51,970 nucleotides of DNA from an uncultured Bacteroidota bacterium (GCA_902514625.1 CABXRK010000007.1:1-51970); one strand, 5' to 3'. Positions 1-9,443 are shown, counted from the first letter of the stretch. Notes: a model not told the origin generated them from the sequence alone. Translations and numbers: made by a program.

Positions 1-2
1 CA

Positions 3-1208
3 GGTATGAGAATTGATGATGTCGTAAAGTTAATAAAAGGTCCAAAAGGCACTGAGGTAATTTTAAATGTTAAACATGTAGACGGAACAGTTGAAGATGT
101 CGTAATTATTAGAGATGTTGTTGAGTTAGAGGAATCTTATGCGAAAGCTTTATTAATTAATAAAAATGGAAAAAACTATGGATTAATTAATCTTCCTAAA
201 TTTTATGTAGATTTTAAAAGTTATGAAGAAAGAAATGCAGCAAAAGATGTTAAGAGTTTAATAGAAGAACTTAAAAAAGATAATATTAATGGACTTATTC
301 TTGATCTAAGGAATAATGGAGGTGGATCACTGCAAACTGTAGTCGATATTACAGGATTTTTTATAGAAAAAGGTCCTGTAGTTCAGGTTAAAAGCATCGG
401 AGGTAAAAAACAAATTCTTGAAGATATTGATCCAAACGTTATTTGGGATGGGCCTTTAGTTATATTAGTTAATGAATTATCGGCTTCTGCTTCTGAAATT
501 TTAGCTGCTGCTCTTCAAGATTATAAAAGAGCTGTTATTATTGGAAGCAAACAGACTTACGGAAAAGGAACTGTTCAGAATATAGTTGATCTCAATAAAA
601 TTATTTCAAGTAATTCTTATGGTAATTTAGGCGCTTTAAAAGTAACAACTGATAAGTTTTATAGAATAAATGGAGGTTCAACACAACTAGAAGGAGTTAA
701 AAGTGATATTATTTTTCCAGATAGATACACTTTTATTGAAATAGGAGAAAAAGATCAAGAGAATCCTCTCCCTTGGGATAAAATTAGTTCAGCTAATTTT
801 TCTCCAATACCAGAAATTTTAGATTATAATTTAATACAAGAAAAAAGTAATGAGAGGATTTCTTCTAATAGATATTTAAAACTAGTTAAAGAACAAGCCC
901 TTTGGATTGGAGAACAACAAAAACAGTTTAAATATTCTTTAAATTATTCTCAATTTATAAAAGAAAGAGATGAAACTGTAAATTTTTCTAAAAAGTTTAA
1001 TCAGCTAGATGATTATAAATCTAATTTAGATTTTGATTGGATAAAAAAAGATAAAATATCAATAGAAAATGATGAAAACTTTAAAGAAAAGAGAAATCGA
1101 TGGAGAGAAATTTTACAAAAAGACATTCATTTAGGAGAAGCTGTAAATATCTTATCAGATATTTCAAAAAATTATATTATAGAGAATCAAGTTGCTGAAT
1201 TAAGATGA
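3..1208 (+). CDS. prc: Tail-specific (C-terminal processing) protease, S41 family, 5' end outside window
   Basis: The reading frame is open to the left edge, and the first visible residues (G-M-R-I-D-D-V-V-K-L-I-K-G-P-K-G) are the end of a PDZ domain, so the ATG at position 6 is internal and the gene is partial. The S41 peptidase core follows. Its catalytic serine lies in the NELSASASEI segment (about 155-165 codons in) and the general-base lysine in TYGKGTVQ about 25 residues later, the Ser-Lys dyad of the Prc/Tsp family. The last 150 residues are charged and resemble the family's helical C-terminal domain. These enzymes act in the periplasm and trim proteins from the C terminus. A permease gene follows after 6 bases and is probably cotranscribed. 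The family is certain; the physiological substrate is unknown. Confidence 0.93.
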   Translation, partial: GMRIDDVVKLIKGPKGTEVILNVKHVDGTVEDVVIIRDVVELEESYAKALLINKNGKNYGLINLPKFYVDFKSYEERNAAKDVKSLIEELKKDNINGLILDLRNNGGGSLQTVVDITGFFIEKGPVVQVKSIGGKKQILEDIDPNVIWDGPLVILVNELSASASEILAAALQDYKRAVIIGSKQTYGKGTVQNIVDLNKIISSNSYGNLGALKVTTDKFYRINGGSTQLEGVKSDIIFPDRYTFIEIGEKDQENPLPWDKISSANFSPIPEILDYNLIQEKSNERISSNRYLKLVKEQALWIGEQQKQFKYSLNYSQFIKERDETVNFSKKFNQLDDYKSNLDFDWIKKDKISIENDENFKEKRNRWREILQKDIHLGEAVNILSDISKNYIIENQVAELR

Positions 1209-1214
1209 ATTGTT

Positions 1215-2291
1215 TTGAAGAAAAATTACTTTAAAAAATTTAATAGAAATTTATTAGGTTTGATAAGTTTAATTTATATCATAATAGTAACCTTAATTTC
1301 TATTTTAGCATATGTTATTTCTCCAGATAAAAGCATTAATGCAAATATGATGGATTTGTCTTTGCATTCAAGACCGCCTTTATTTAAAGTTAAAGTAATC
1401 AATGTCCCTAATAATTTAAATTCTGAAAAATTTAGTCAATGGTTAGTGGGTAAACAAAAGGTTGATGATCAAATTTCAATTGAGAAAATTATATGGATAG
1501 AAGATGAACTTTATTATCAACCTTTTGGTTCAAAAAAAGATTTTTTTAAAAAAGTTCCAATTAGTAAATTCGATAACAATTTAACAAATTCACAGATTGA
1601 AAAAAAATATATAAAGACAAAAACCTTTTGGCTTGGAACTGACAAATATGGGCGAGATCTGTTAAGCAGAATTATAATTGGTTCAAGGATTTCTTTATCT
1701 ATAGGAATAATTGCAGTTTTAATATCTTTAATTTTAGGAGTTTTCTTAGGTTTATTAGCAGGTTATTATGGGGGATTGTTGGATACATTTATTATGTGGC
1801 TTATTAACGTTGTTTGGTCTATCCCTTCTCTATTGATGGTAATTGGTATTTCTTTAGCTCTTGGAAAAGGTTTTTGGCAGGTATTTATTGCAGTTGGGTT
1901 AACTATGTGGGTTGAAGTTGCTCGATTGGTTAGAGGTCAAGTAATTTCAATTAGAGAAAAAACATATATAGAAGCTGCTAAGGGTCTAGGATTTTCTAAT
2001 AGAAGAATACTTTTATTTCATATCTTACCGATGATTGTACCTTCCTTAATAGTTATTTGTTCAGCAAATTTTGCTAGTGCAATTTTAATAGAAAGCGGAT
2101 TGAGTTTTTTGGGAATTGGAGCTCAACCCCCCGTACCAAGTTGGGGAGGAATGATCAAAGATCATTTTAGATATATTTTATTAGGGAAGCCTTATTTAGC
2201 TATTGTACCGGGTTTATCAATAATGAGTTTAGTATTTGCATTTATGACTTTAGGGAATAGTTTAAGAGACACATTAGATGTAAAAAATTAA
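1215..2291 (+). CDS. ABC transporter permease, DppC/OppC family
   Basis: This is an inner-membrane permease subunit of the peptide/nickel ABC importer type. It has one N-terminal membrane helix (about residues 12-35), a roughly 90-residue periplasmic stretch, then a five-helix permease domain. The coupling-helix EAA signature reads EAAKGLGFSNRRILLFHILP, and GTDKYGRDLLSRIIIGSR just before the domain is typical of DppC. The long periplasmic insert between helix 1 and the GTDKYGRD motif is larger than in the E. coli proteins. The start is taken as TTG at 1215, six bases after the protease stop; no in-frame ATG precedes a full helix 1. The gene converges on rodA and the two stop codons share the bases TTAA. 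No ATPase or binding-protein gene is in view, so the substrate cannot be told. Confidence 0.9.
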   Translation: MKKNYFKKFNRNLLGLISLIYIIIVTLISILAYVISPDKSINANMMDLSLHSRPPLFKVKVINVPNNLNSEKFSQWLVGKQKVDDQISIEKIIWIEDELYYQPFGSKKDFFKKVPISKFDNNLTNSQIEKKYIKTKTFWLGTDKYGRDLLSRIIIGSRISLSIGIIAVLISLILGVFLGLLAGYYGGLLDTFIMWLINVVWSIPSLLMVIGISLALGKGFWQVFIAVGLTMWVEVARLVRGQVISIREKTYIEAAKGLGFSNRRILLFHILPMIVPSLIVICSANFASAILIESGLSFLGIGAQPPVPSWGGMIKDHFRYILLGKPYLAIVPGLSIMSLVFAFMTLGNSLRDTLDVKN

Positions 2292-3535
2292 TCTAAACGA
2301 TTTGCATCTAAATTTAGATATATAAACATCATACAAGTAAATCCTAGAAGATTTGATCCGCCATAGCTTATAAAAGGTAATGGAATACCTATTGTTGGTA
2401 TTAATCCTAAAGACATTCCTATATTTATAATAAAGTGAAGAGTTAAAATACTAGCAAAAGAATATGAAAAAATTCTTGAAAATTTATTTTTTAGTTTTTC
2501 AGATCTACTAAGTATTCTATAAATAAGTAAAACATAAATAAAAATAACAATAGTACATCCCAAAAATCCCCATTCTTCACCAATTGTACTAAAAATGTAA
2601 TCTGTGTGTTGTCTTGGAACAAAATCTCCTTTAGTTTGAGTCCCTTGAAGAAACCCTTTGCCAGTCCAACTTCCTGATCCTATAGCTATAATCGATTGAT
2701 TTAGGTTATATCCAATTCCTTTATCGTCAAATTCTTTACCTAAAATAATGTTAAATCTATCACGATGTCTTTGTTTAAATACATTATTAAAAATATATCC
2801 GACAGAAATAACATATAAACAGCTAGTAACTAATGATATAAAATATGGTGTAAATGAAATTTTTTTATTCAATTTTTTTGAAATGGAATAAAGAGATAAA
2901 AAAATAGTAAGAAGAATTATAATCATTAAATTAACTGGAATTAAGAGTGATAGTATGAATAAAATTATTATCATAGAAAAAATAATTAAATAAACATTGT
3001 TTAGACCTTCTCTATAAAGGACAAAGAAAAATGCTGAAAAAATTATCGCTGATCCCGGATCAGGTTGAAAAATAATTAATAAAGTAGGAATTGTTATAAT
3101 TGTTGCTAATTGAAATAGTGATTTTATGTTTTTAATATTTATTTGTATTTCACTTAAAAGTTTTGCAATTGCAAGAGCTGTTGCGACTTTAGCAAATTCA
3201 GAAGGTTGAAATCCTATTCCTCCAAAAATATACCAAGAAGTTGCACCTTTAAGGTTTGTCCCAAAAATAAATAGTCCAATTAAAAGTAAAATTGAAATTA
3301 AATAAATTAAACTTGAAAATCTCTCAAAAAATTTTGAATTTATAGAAAGAATTATAATTGCTGAAAAAATACTTATTATAAGAAATATAAATTGTTTCCC
3401 TATTGGAATTGAGAAATTAAATAAGCTAGAATTCTCATTATATGTACTTGAATATATATTTACCAATCCAAATACAACTAATAAAAAATATAATAAAAAG
3501 GAACCCCAATCAAAAAGAAAAATTTTTTTATTCAT
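2288..3535 (-). CDS. rodA: Rod shape-determining protein RodA (SEDS glycosyltransferase)
   Basis: This polytopic membrane protein of 415 residues belongs to the SEDS family, the peptidoglycan glycosyltransferase that works with PBP2 in side-wall elongation. Visible signatures are GFQPSEFAKVATALA near residue 110, the long loop with GTQTKGDFVPRQHTDYIFSTIGEEWGF around 300-325, and GIPLPFISYGGSN near the C terminus. The order mreB-mreC-mreD-mrdA-rodA and the 8-base overlap with mrdA identify it as RodA rather than FtsW. The 3' end overlaps the stop codon of the convergent permease gene by four bases, leaving no room for a terminator between them. Confidence 0.96.
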   Translation of the reverse strand: MNKKIFLFDWGSFLLYFLLVVFGLVNIYSSTYNENSSLFNFSIPIGKQFIFLIISIFSAIIILSINSKFFERFSSLIYLISILLLIGLFIFGTNLKGATSWYIFGGIGFQPSEFAKVATALAIAKLLSEIQINIKNIKSLFQLATIITIPTLLIIFQPDPGSAIIFSAFFFVLYREGLNNVYLIIFSMIIILFILSLLIPVNLMIIILLTIFLSLYSISKKLNKKISFTPYFISLVTSCLYVISVGYIFNNVFKQRHRDRFNIILGKEFDDKGIGYNLNQSIIAIGSGSWTGKGFLQGTQTKGDFVPRQHTDYIFSTIGEEWGFLGCTIVIFIYVLLIYRILSRSEKLKNKFSRIFSYSFASILTLHFIINIGMSLGLIPTIGIPLPFISYGGSNLLGFTCMMFIYLNLDANRLD

Positions 3536-5387
3536 TTATGTTAAATTTTTCACCTGAGTAAGGTTTTTTATATTCATTTTGAAGACTTCCATTCATTATT
3601 TTTTTCTCTAACCATTTCCTTTCAATTTTTGAATTTATATATTTTTCAATAACTAAGCTAGCAATTGGTGCTGCCCATCTACTTCCCCAATATCCATTTT
3701 CAATAAAAACTGCTATTGCGATTTTTGGATTGACTTTTGGAGCAAAAGCAATGAAAATGGAATGGTCAGTTAATTGAGTTTTAACATTATTTACTTTTGT
3801 AAAATTTTCGGCTGTACCAGTTTTACCACAAACTTCTATGTTTTTAATTTTAGCTATTTTAGCTGTACCTTTTTCTATTACCTGATGCATCCCTTCAATA
3901 ATGATTTCAAAATTTAGAGAATCTATACTAGTTATATTTTTTTTGAAGAATTTATTTTTTTTAATAGAGTCAGGAGATTTTAAAAAATGAGGTGTATAAT
4001 AAAACCCTCTATTGGCAATAGCAGCTGTAATATTTGCCAGTTGAATTGGTGTTGTTAAAATTTCTCCTTGACCAATAGCATTAGAAATTATTGTTGGAGC
4101 ACTCCATCCATTTTCTTTATACCATCTATTATAATACTTGGAATCTGGAATAAAGCCTGTTTTGCCTATTGGGAGGTCATAACCAAGATAATTTCCAAGT
4201 CCAAAACTTTCTAGGTGTTTTCTCCAATTATCTAAACTTTCACTTGGGGTATTATATTTTTTTATAATTCTTGTGTAAGTTTTAGCAAAAAAACTATTAC
4301 AAGAATTATAAATACCTTTTAAAAGATTATTTCTTGTCCCTTTTTTACAGTGACATTCCATAAATGCTCCTTTGGAATATGAATAGCCTTTATTGCATAA
4401 AAAAACCGTTTTAGTATTGATGACATTCTCTTGCAATCCAATTAAAGCGTTAAGAGTTTTAAATGGTGAACCTGGCGGATATTGAGCTTGAAGACCTCTG
4501 TCAAATAATGGTTTAGAGAGGCTATCATTTGCTAATATTTTATAATTTACTGATCTTTTTTTTCCTATTAAAAGATTAGGATTGTATGATGGAGAGGATA
4601 TCAAAGCTAAAATTTCTCCAGTTTGGGGCTCAATAGCAACTATTCCTCCTCTTTTATTTTTCATTATTTTCTCTCCGTATGATTGCAAATCAGAATCAAT
4701 TGTAAGAGTAATATTCTTTGAATTTTTCTTTTTAATATCAAATCTTCCTTCCTGATAAGAGCCAATGATTCTATTAAAACGATCTTTTTGCAAAATTTTT
4801 TTCCCTTTACCACCTCTTAATTCATTTTCATATGATTTTTCTATACCTTGTCGCCCAATAAGTTCTCCTAATTTATAGTATCTGTCTTTTCTTAAATCGG
4901 AATTATTAACTTCACTCATATAACCTAAAACATTTGCTCCTGATGAAATTTTGTAGTCTCTCACTGATTTTTTTTGTATGAAAAATCCTTCAAACTTCCA
5001 CAAATGTTCTTGAAGAGATGCATAGTTTTCTTTAGTAATTTGATTGATAGCAATAGAAGGTAATCTTTTAGAAAATTTTTTTGCTTTATTCAAATTTATA
5101 ATTAGTTCTTTTTTCTTTGTTTTCGTTAATTTACACAGAAGAGTTGTATCAAAATAGTTGATGTTTTCAGGGATCACCATTAAATCGTATGAAGCTTTAT
5201 TAGCAACAATTAATTTACTATTTCTGTCATAAATAAGTCCTCTTTCTGGATAATCAGAAATTTCAATTACAGCATTGTTTTGAGAAAGAGTTTCGTATGA
5301 TTTATTTATAATTTGAATATAAAAAAGTCGAAGTATAAAAATTATTGAGGTTGAAATTAATAGTATTTTTAAAAAATATATTCTCAT
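3528..5387 (-). CDS. mrdA: Penicillin-binding protein 2 (peptidoglycan D,D-transpeptidase)
   Basis: This is a class B penicillin-binding protein of 619 residues with one N-terminal membrane anchor (about 5-25), a dimerisation/pedestal region, and a transpeptidase domain. The three active-site motifs are present: the SxxK motif as SPFK in PPGSPFKTL near residue 306, SxN as SCN in YNSCNSFF near 362, and KTG in CGKTGTAEN near 521. It crosslinks side-wall peptidoglycan in the periplasm with RodA. The start at 5387 overlaps the mreD stop, and its end overlaps the rodA start, indicating translational coupling within the elongasome operon. Confidence 0.96.
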   Translation of the reverse strand: MRIYFLKILLISTSIIFILRLFYIQIINKSYETLSQNNAVIEISDYPERGLIYDRNSKLIVANKASYDLMVIPENINYFDTTLLCKLTKTKKKELIINLNKAKKFSKRLPSIAINQITKENYASLQEHLWKFEGFFIQKKSVRDYKISSGANVLGYMSEVNNSDLRKDRYYKLGELIGRQGIEKSYENELRGGKGKKILQKDRFNRIIGSYQEGRFDIKKKNSKNITLTIDSDLQSYGEKIMKNKRGGIVAIEPQTGEILALISSPSYNPNLLIGKKRSVNYKILANDSLSKPLFDRGLQAQYPPGSPFKTLNALIGLQENVINTKTVFLCNKGYSYSKGAFMECHCKKGTRNNLLKGIYNSCNSFFAKTYTRIIKKYNTPSESLDNWRKHLESFGLGNYLGYDLPIGKTGFIPDSKYYNRWYKENGWSAPTIISNAIGQGEILTTPIQLANITAAIANRGFYYTPHFLKSPDSIKKNKFFKKNITSIDSLNFEIIIEGMHQVIEKGTAKIAKIKNIEVCGKTGTAENFTKVNNVKTQLTDHSIFIAFAPKVNPKIAIAVFIENGYWGSRWAAPIASLVIEKYINSKIERKWLEKKIMNGSLQNEYKKPYSGEKFNINE

Positions 5388-5887
5388 TATTTTTTATTAA
5401 AAAAACTTAATGATCCAATTAGGATTATGCTAGTAAAAATAGTATTTATTAACGTGTATTTTAGAATAGTATAAAACATTTGAAAATTAAAGTATTCTAC
5501 AAAAGACATAATAAATTGGTGAATAAAAACTATAATTAAAATAAAAGTTAATTTATTTTTAAATCTAATGTTCATACTTAAAATAGAAATTTGATCAGAA
5601 TGAATTCCAAATGAAAAATTTATTATTACTGGCCTTATAAAACTAATAATCAAAGTTGATAATGTGAAAGATCCAGCAGTTTGAGTTAGTATATCAAGAA
5701 TAAGTCCAATAAAAAAGGAAGTTAACATGAAATTAATTTGTTTATAGTTAAACCTATGTAAAATAATATATAACATATAGAAACAAGGGTTAGCAATGCC
5801 AAAAAAATTAAGGTTATTGAAAACAACAATCTGAAGTATTATTAGAAAAAAAATTCTAAGAGATAAGGCCAAATTTTCTTGAATCAT
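5387..5887 (-). CDS. mreD: Rod shape-determining protein MreD
   Basis: This small hydrophobic protein (166 residues) has about five predicted membrane helices and no soluble domain. MreD sequences are poorly conserved, so the call rests mostly on position: it lies exactly between mreC and mrdA, and the start and stop codons overlap those neighbours by one base. The segment IGLILDILTQTAGSF near the middle resembles the G-x-x-x-D motif common in MreD. It links MreB/MreC to the membrane elongation complex. Confidence 0.9.
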   Translation of the reverse strand: MIQENLALSLRIFFLIILQIVVFNNLNFFGIANPCFYMLYIILHRFNYKQINFMLTSFFIGLILDILTQTAGSFTLSTLIISFIRPVIINFSFGIHSDQISILSMNIRFKNKLTFILIIVFIHQFIMSFVEYFNFQMFYTILKYTLINTIFTSIILIGSLSFFNKK

Positions 5888-6687
5888 TATTTGTATGAAT
5901 TATTTAATTTGTTTAATTCTTGTTGATTTATATTTTCTATGATATATGCATGAGTCAGATTAGTCATATTAGAATTTAGTTTTACTTGTATTGAATAAAA
6001 ACCAGTATCATCTATTTTTTTATAATTTTTTACAACTCCTATAAAAATATTTTGTGGAAAATAAAAAGACATACCTCCAGTTACAATAGTATCACCAATT
6101 TTTACATTATTTACAGTTGAAATATCAGAAAGTTCCATTATTGTTGGATCATATTTTTTCCATTCTAGAGATCCAAAGGCATTAGATTTTTTTAATTTCA
6201 CATTAATTTTCATATCAATATTTAATATTGATATGACATTGGAGTAATTTTTAGAAGTTTCATTAATTATGCCAATTATTCCGTCTAATGAAATCACAGA
6301 CATATCTCTTTTTATGCCATCATTTTCTCCTTTATCTAGAATAATAAAATTTCTACTTTTTATATAACTATTTTTAATAACATTTGCGGAAGTTATTTTA
6401 AAAAGATCATTAGAAGATTCTTGACTAGAATTTAAATTATTTAGAATAATTGATTTTAAATTTTTGTTTTCATCAATTAATTTTTTATTTATTGGAATTA
6501 AATTTAGATAAGACGATAGCGAATGATAGGGAGTATATAATAGTCCAGAAAATATAACACCAATTTTGTCTATTTTAATTCTATGATAGAAACTTCTATT
6601 ATACGAAAAAGAAACTGATAGAAAAAACAATAAAATAAAAACAAGGAAGTTTTTAAATCTAATTAAAGTATTGATAATGCGCTGCAT
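5887..6687 (-). CDS. mreC: Rod shape-determining protein MreC
   Basis: MreC spans the inner membrane once (about residues 12-30), then has a helical, coiled-coil-like stretch and two periplasmic beta-barrel subdomains. The text NFIILDKGENDGIKRDMSVIS and the later GIVGSTxxN-like DGIIGIINETSKNYSNVISI are the family core, as is GDTIVTGGMSFYFPQNIFIGVV. It scaffolds PBP2 and RodA and links them to cytoplasmic MreB. The gene starts 8 bases after mreB ends and its stop overlaps the mreD start by one base. Its length (266) is normal. Confidence 0.94.
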   Translation of the reverse strand: MQRIINTLIRFKNFLVFILLFFLSVSFSYNRSFYHRIKIDKIGVIFSGLLYTPYHSLSSYLNLIPINKKLIDENKNLKSIILNNLNSSQESSNDLFKITSANVIKNSYIKSRNFIILDKGENDGIKRDMSVISLDGIIGIINETSKNYSNVISILNIDMKINVKLKKSNAFGSLEWKKYDPTIMELSDISTVNNVKIGDTIVTGGMSFYFPQNIFIGVVKNYKKIDDTGFYSIQVKLNSNMTNLTHAYIIENINQQELNKLNNSYK

Positions 6688-6695
6688 ATATCATT

Positions 6696-7724
6696 TTATT
6701 TATTCAATACTGTCCTATATATATCAAGGTTCTTAAGAGCTATGCCAGTTCCTCTAACTACCGCCTGTAAAGGATCTTCAGCAATATAAACGGGTAGATC
6801 AGTTTTTAAAGATAATCTTTTATCTAATCCTCTTAACATTGAACCTCCTCCAGCTAAATAGATCCCAGTATTATAAATATCAGCAGCTAATTCTGGTGGA
6901 GTTTGAGAAAGTGATTCCATTATAGCATCTTCAATTCTTAAAATAGATTTATCCAAAGCTTTAGCAATTTGCTTATGAGAAACTATAGCTTGTTTAGGTT
7001 TCCCAGATAACAAATCTCTCCCTTGGACCGACATTTCATCAGGAGGCATATCTAGATCTTCTAATGCAGCCCCAATGGTAATTTTTATTTTTTCAGCTGT
7101 ACGCTCTCCAACATAAAGATTATGTTGTCTTCTCATATATGATACAATGTCATTAGTAAATACATCACCAGCTATTTTAACAGATTTGTCATTAACGATT
7201 CCAGATAAAGCGATAACAGCTATTTCAGTAGTTCCTCCTCCAATATCAACTATCATGTTTCCTTTGGGTTGTTTTATATCTATGCCAATACCAATAGCTG
7301 CAGCCATTGGTTCATGAATTAAATAAACCTCTTTACCATTAACTCTTTCAGCAGATTCCCTAACAGCTCTCATTTCAACTTCCGTAATTCCAGAAGGTAT
7401 ACATATTACCATTCTGAGAGAAGGAGTGAACAATTTCTTTTTTAATGTTGGGATACTTTTAATAAGTTGACTTATCATTTGTTCTGAAGCATTAAAATCA
7501 GCAATTACTCCATCTTTAAGGGGACGAATAGTTTTAATATTTTCATGAGTTTTACCTTGCATTAAATTTGCTTCATGTCCTATAGCAATGACCTTTTTTG
7601 AATTTCTGTCAATAGCGACAATAGAAGGACTATCAACTACAACTTTATCTTTATGAATAATAAGTGTATTGGCAGTTCCTAAATCAATAGCTATTTCTTC
7701 AGTTAAGAAATCAAAAAACCCCAT
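6696..7724 (-). CDS. mreB: Rod shape-determining protein MreB (bacterial actin)
   Basis: This cytoplasmic actin homologue of 342 residues polymerises on the membrane and guides side-wall synthesis. The phosphate-1 loop AIDLGTANTLI (about 12-22), phosphate-2 loop VDIGGGTTEIAVI (about 160) and adenosine loop YLAGGGSMLRGL (about 290) are intact. It is the first gene of mreB-mreC-mreD-mrdA-rodA. The upstream gap to purH is only 43 bases and holds a Bacteroidota -7 element, so the operon probably has its own promoter but may also be read from purH. Confidence 0.98.
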   Translation of the reverse strand: MGFFDFLTEEIAIDLGTANTLIIHKDKVVVDSPSIVAIDRNSKKVIAIGHEANLMQGKTHENIKTIRPLKDGVIADFNASEQMISQLIKSIPTLKKKLFTPSLRMVICIPSGITEVEMRAVRESAERVNGKEVYLIHEPMAAAIGIGIDIKQPKGNMIVDIGGGTTEIAVIALSGIVNDKSVKIAGDVFTNDIVSYMRRQHNLYVGERTAEKIKITIGAALEDLDMPPDEMSVQGRDLLSGKPKQAIVSHKQIAKALDKSILRIEDAIMESLSQTPPELAADIYNTGIYLAGGGSMLRGLDKRLSLKTDLPVYIAEDPLQAVVRGTGIALKNLDIYRTVLNK

Positions 7725-7754
7725 AATTAAATCTTAAAGTTATTTACCAGAGGA

Positions 7755-7762
7755 CAAAAGTA
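7755..7762 (-). promoter_or_regulatory. Predicted -7 element for the mreB operon
   Basis: On the minus strand the bases read TACTTTTG, matching the Bacteroidota housekeeping -7 consensus TAnnTTTG. It lies about 30 bases before the mreB ATG and just past the purH stop codon. I saw no good TTTG at the -33 distance, so this is a half match. Confidence 0.45.
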
Positions 7763-7767
7763 CTAAA

Positions 7768-9306
7768 TTAATGCTTAAAATGTCTAATTCCGGTAAATAC
7801 CATTGACATTTTATTTTTATTACAATATTCTATTGAAAGATTATCTCTGATAGATCCCCCGGGTTGGATAATTGATTTTATACCATTTTGATTTGCAATT
7901 TCAACGCAATCGGGGAATGGAAAAAAAGCATCACTAGCCATAATAGCTCCTTTAAGTTTAAAATTAAAATTTAATGCTTTTTCTATGGAGTGTTTTAAAG
8001 CATCAACTCTTGAAGTTTGTCCAGTGCCAGAAGCAAGAAGTTGTTTGTTTTTTACTAATACTATTGTGTTAGATTTTGTATGCTTTGATAGTTTTGAAGC
8101 AAATATCATATCTTCAATTTCTTTTTTAGAAGGTTTGATTTTAGTAACATATTTAAATATATTTTTATTATCTGTTATTAAGTCTTTTTCTTGAAATAAT
8201 AGACCATTTAGACATGTTCTTATGCTTTGTTTTTTTAAATTATATTCTTTTTGAATTAGAAGAATTCTATTTTTTTTACTTTTCAGAATTTTAAGTGCAT
8301 CATTTGAAAAAGATGGAGCAATTAATACTTCGCAAAATAAAGAGTCTATCTCTTTGGCTGTATCAAATTCAATTTTTTTATTACAAATTAAAACTCCACC
8401 AAATGCAGAAACAGGATCGCCAGCTAAAGCATTTAAATAAGCATCTTTAAGATTATCTCTAGTAGCAAAACCACATGCATTATTATGCTTTAAAATAGCA
8501 AATGAAGGTTTTTCATTAGAGAATTCTAGAATTAAATTAACAGCAGCATCTATATCAAGTAAATTGTTATATGAGATTTCTTTACCATGAATTTGATTAA
8601 TAAAGTCTTCTAATTTACCATAGAAGTATCCTTTTTGATGAGGGTTTTCTCCATACCTTAAAGTTTTAGATTCTTTTAGATTGATTCTAAGGTTGTTAGA
8701 GGTATCCTGAAAATAATTATAAATATCTGTATCATAGCTTGAAGAAATATTAAATGCTTTTGAAGCATAATATTTCCTTTCCTTAATTGAGGAAAATCCT
8801 TTTTCTGATCTTAAAATTTTTAATAAGGAAGAATAATCACCTTTATCAGAAATACAAAAAACATCTTTAAAGTTTTTTGCAGCAGCCCTTATTAAAGATA
8901 TTCCGCCGATATCTATTTTTTCAATTATTTCTCGTTCAGAAACGCCAGAAATCACAGTTTTTTCGAAAGGATATAAATCAACAATTACAAGATCAATTTG
9001 TGGAATTTGATATTTTTTTAATTCGGTTTCGTCATTCTTATTTTTTTTTCGATTTAAAATTCCTCCAAAAATTTTAGGGTGTAATGTTTTTACTCTTCCA
9101 CCAAGAATAGATGGGTATGAAGTTATGTCTTCAACTGCTGTTACATTATAACCCAAATCTTTTATGTATTTTTCAGTTCCTCCAGTTGAAAAAATAGTAA
9201 TGTTGAGTTTTTTAAGTTCTCTAAGAATAGGGATAAGCCCTTCTTTATTGTAAACTGAAATCAATGCTGATGAAATTTTTTCCATTTTTTGGGGTGAAAT
9301 TATCAA
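7768..9306 (-). CDS. purH: Bifunctional AICAR transformylase / IMP cyclohydrolase
   Basis: This enzyme catalyses the last two steps of de novo purine synthesis: formyl transfer to AICAR and ring closure to IMP. The N-terminal cyclohydrolase (MGS-like) domain shows IFSTGGTEKYI and GGRVKTLHPKIFGGIL. The C-terminal transformylase domain has the catalytic KHNNACG motif (about residue 274-280) and SDAFFPFPDCVE (about 465). The length, 512, is normal. The frame opens with M-I-I-S-P-Q-K; a second ATG at 9285 (MEKISSALISVYNKEG) fits homologues equally well and may be the true start. A consensus promoter with an overlapping palindrome lies upstream. Confidence 0.97.
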   Translation of the reverse strand: MIISPQKMEKISSALISVYNKEGLIPILRELKKLNITIFSTGGTEKYIKDLGYNVTAVEDITSYPSILGGRVKTLHPKIFGGILNRKKNKNDETELKKYQIPQIDLVIVDLYPFEKTVISGVSEREIIEKIDIGGISLIRAAAKNFKDVFCISDKGDYSSLLKILRSEKGFSSIKERKYYASKAFNISSSYDTDIYNYFQDTSNNLRINLKESKTLRYGENPHQKGYFYGKLEDFINQIHGKEISYNNLLDIDAAVNLILEFSNEKPSFAILKHNNACGFATRDNLKDAYLNALAGDPVSAFGGVLICNKKIEFDTAKEIDSLFCEVLIAPSFSNDALKILKSKKNRILLIQKEYNLKKQSIRTCLNGLLFQEKDLITDNKNIFKYVTKIKPSKKEIEDMIFASKLSKHTKSNTIVLVKNKQLLASGTGQTSRVDALKHSIEKALNFNFKLKGAIMASDAFFPFPDCVEIANQNGIKSIIQPGGSIRDNLSIEYCNKNKMSMVFTGIRHFKH

Positions 9307-9333
9307 TTAATTAAAATGAATTATGTCTATAAA

Positions 9334-9362
9334 CAAAAGTATGAAATTTGAAATGTTTCAAA
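9334..9362 (-). promoter_or_regulatory. Predicted purH promoter
   Basis: On the minus strand TTTG (9362-9359) is followed after 17 bases by TACTTTTG (9341-9334), a match to both elements of the Bacteroidota sigma-A promoter (TTTG, spacer about 17-23, TAnnTTTG). It lies about 30 bases before the purH start. A perfect palindrome overlaps the -33 box. Confidence 0.65.
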
Positions 9363-9364
9363 TT
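9345..9364. promoter_or_regulatory. Palindrome overlapping the purH promoter, candidate operator
   Basis: The arms AATTTGAAA and TTTCAAATT are perfect inverted repeats of 9 bases separated by TG. The palindrome covers the -33 element of the predicted purH promoter and lies in the gap between two divergent genes, purH and the TonB receptor. The position is that expected of a dimeric repressor site. No known motif is recognised, and the site is very AT-rich, so chance or a structural role is possible. Confidence 0.35.
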
Positions 9365-9420
9365 GTGAATAGACATAAGTTTTTAACTCTTAATCAACAT
9401 TTAATTAAAAATTTTTATTA

Positions 9421-9428
9421 TAAATTTG
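9421..9428 (+). promoter_or_regulatory. Predicted -7 element for the TonB receptor gene
   Basis: TAAATTTG matches TAnnTTTG and ends 15 bases before the ATG at 9444. If it is real, transcription starts downstream of the alternative TTG at 9426, which supports the 9444 start. No clear -33 box is seen. Confidence 0.35.
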
Positions 9429-9443
9429 CATCAATTTAAAGTA

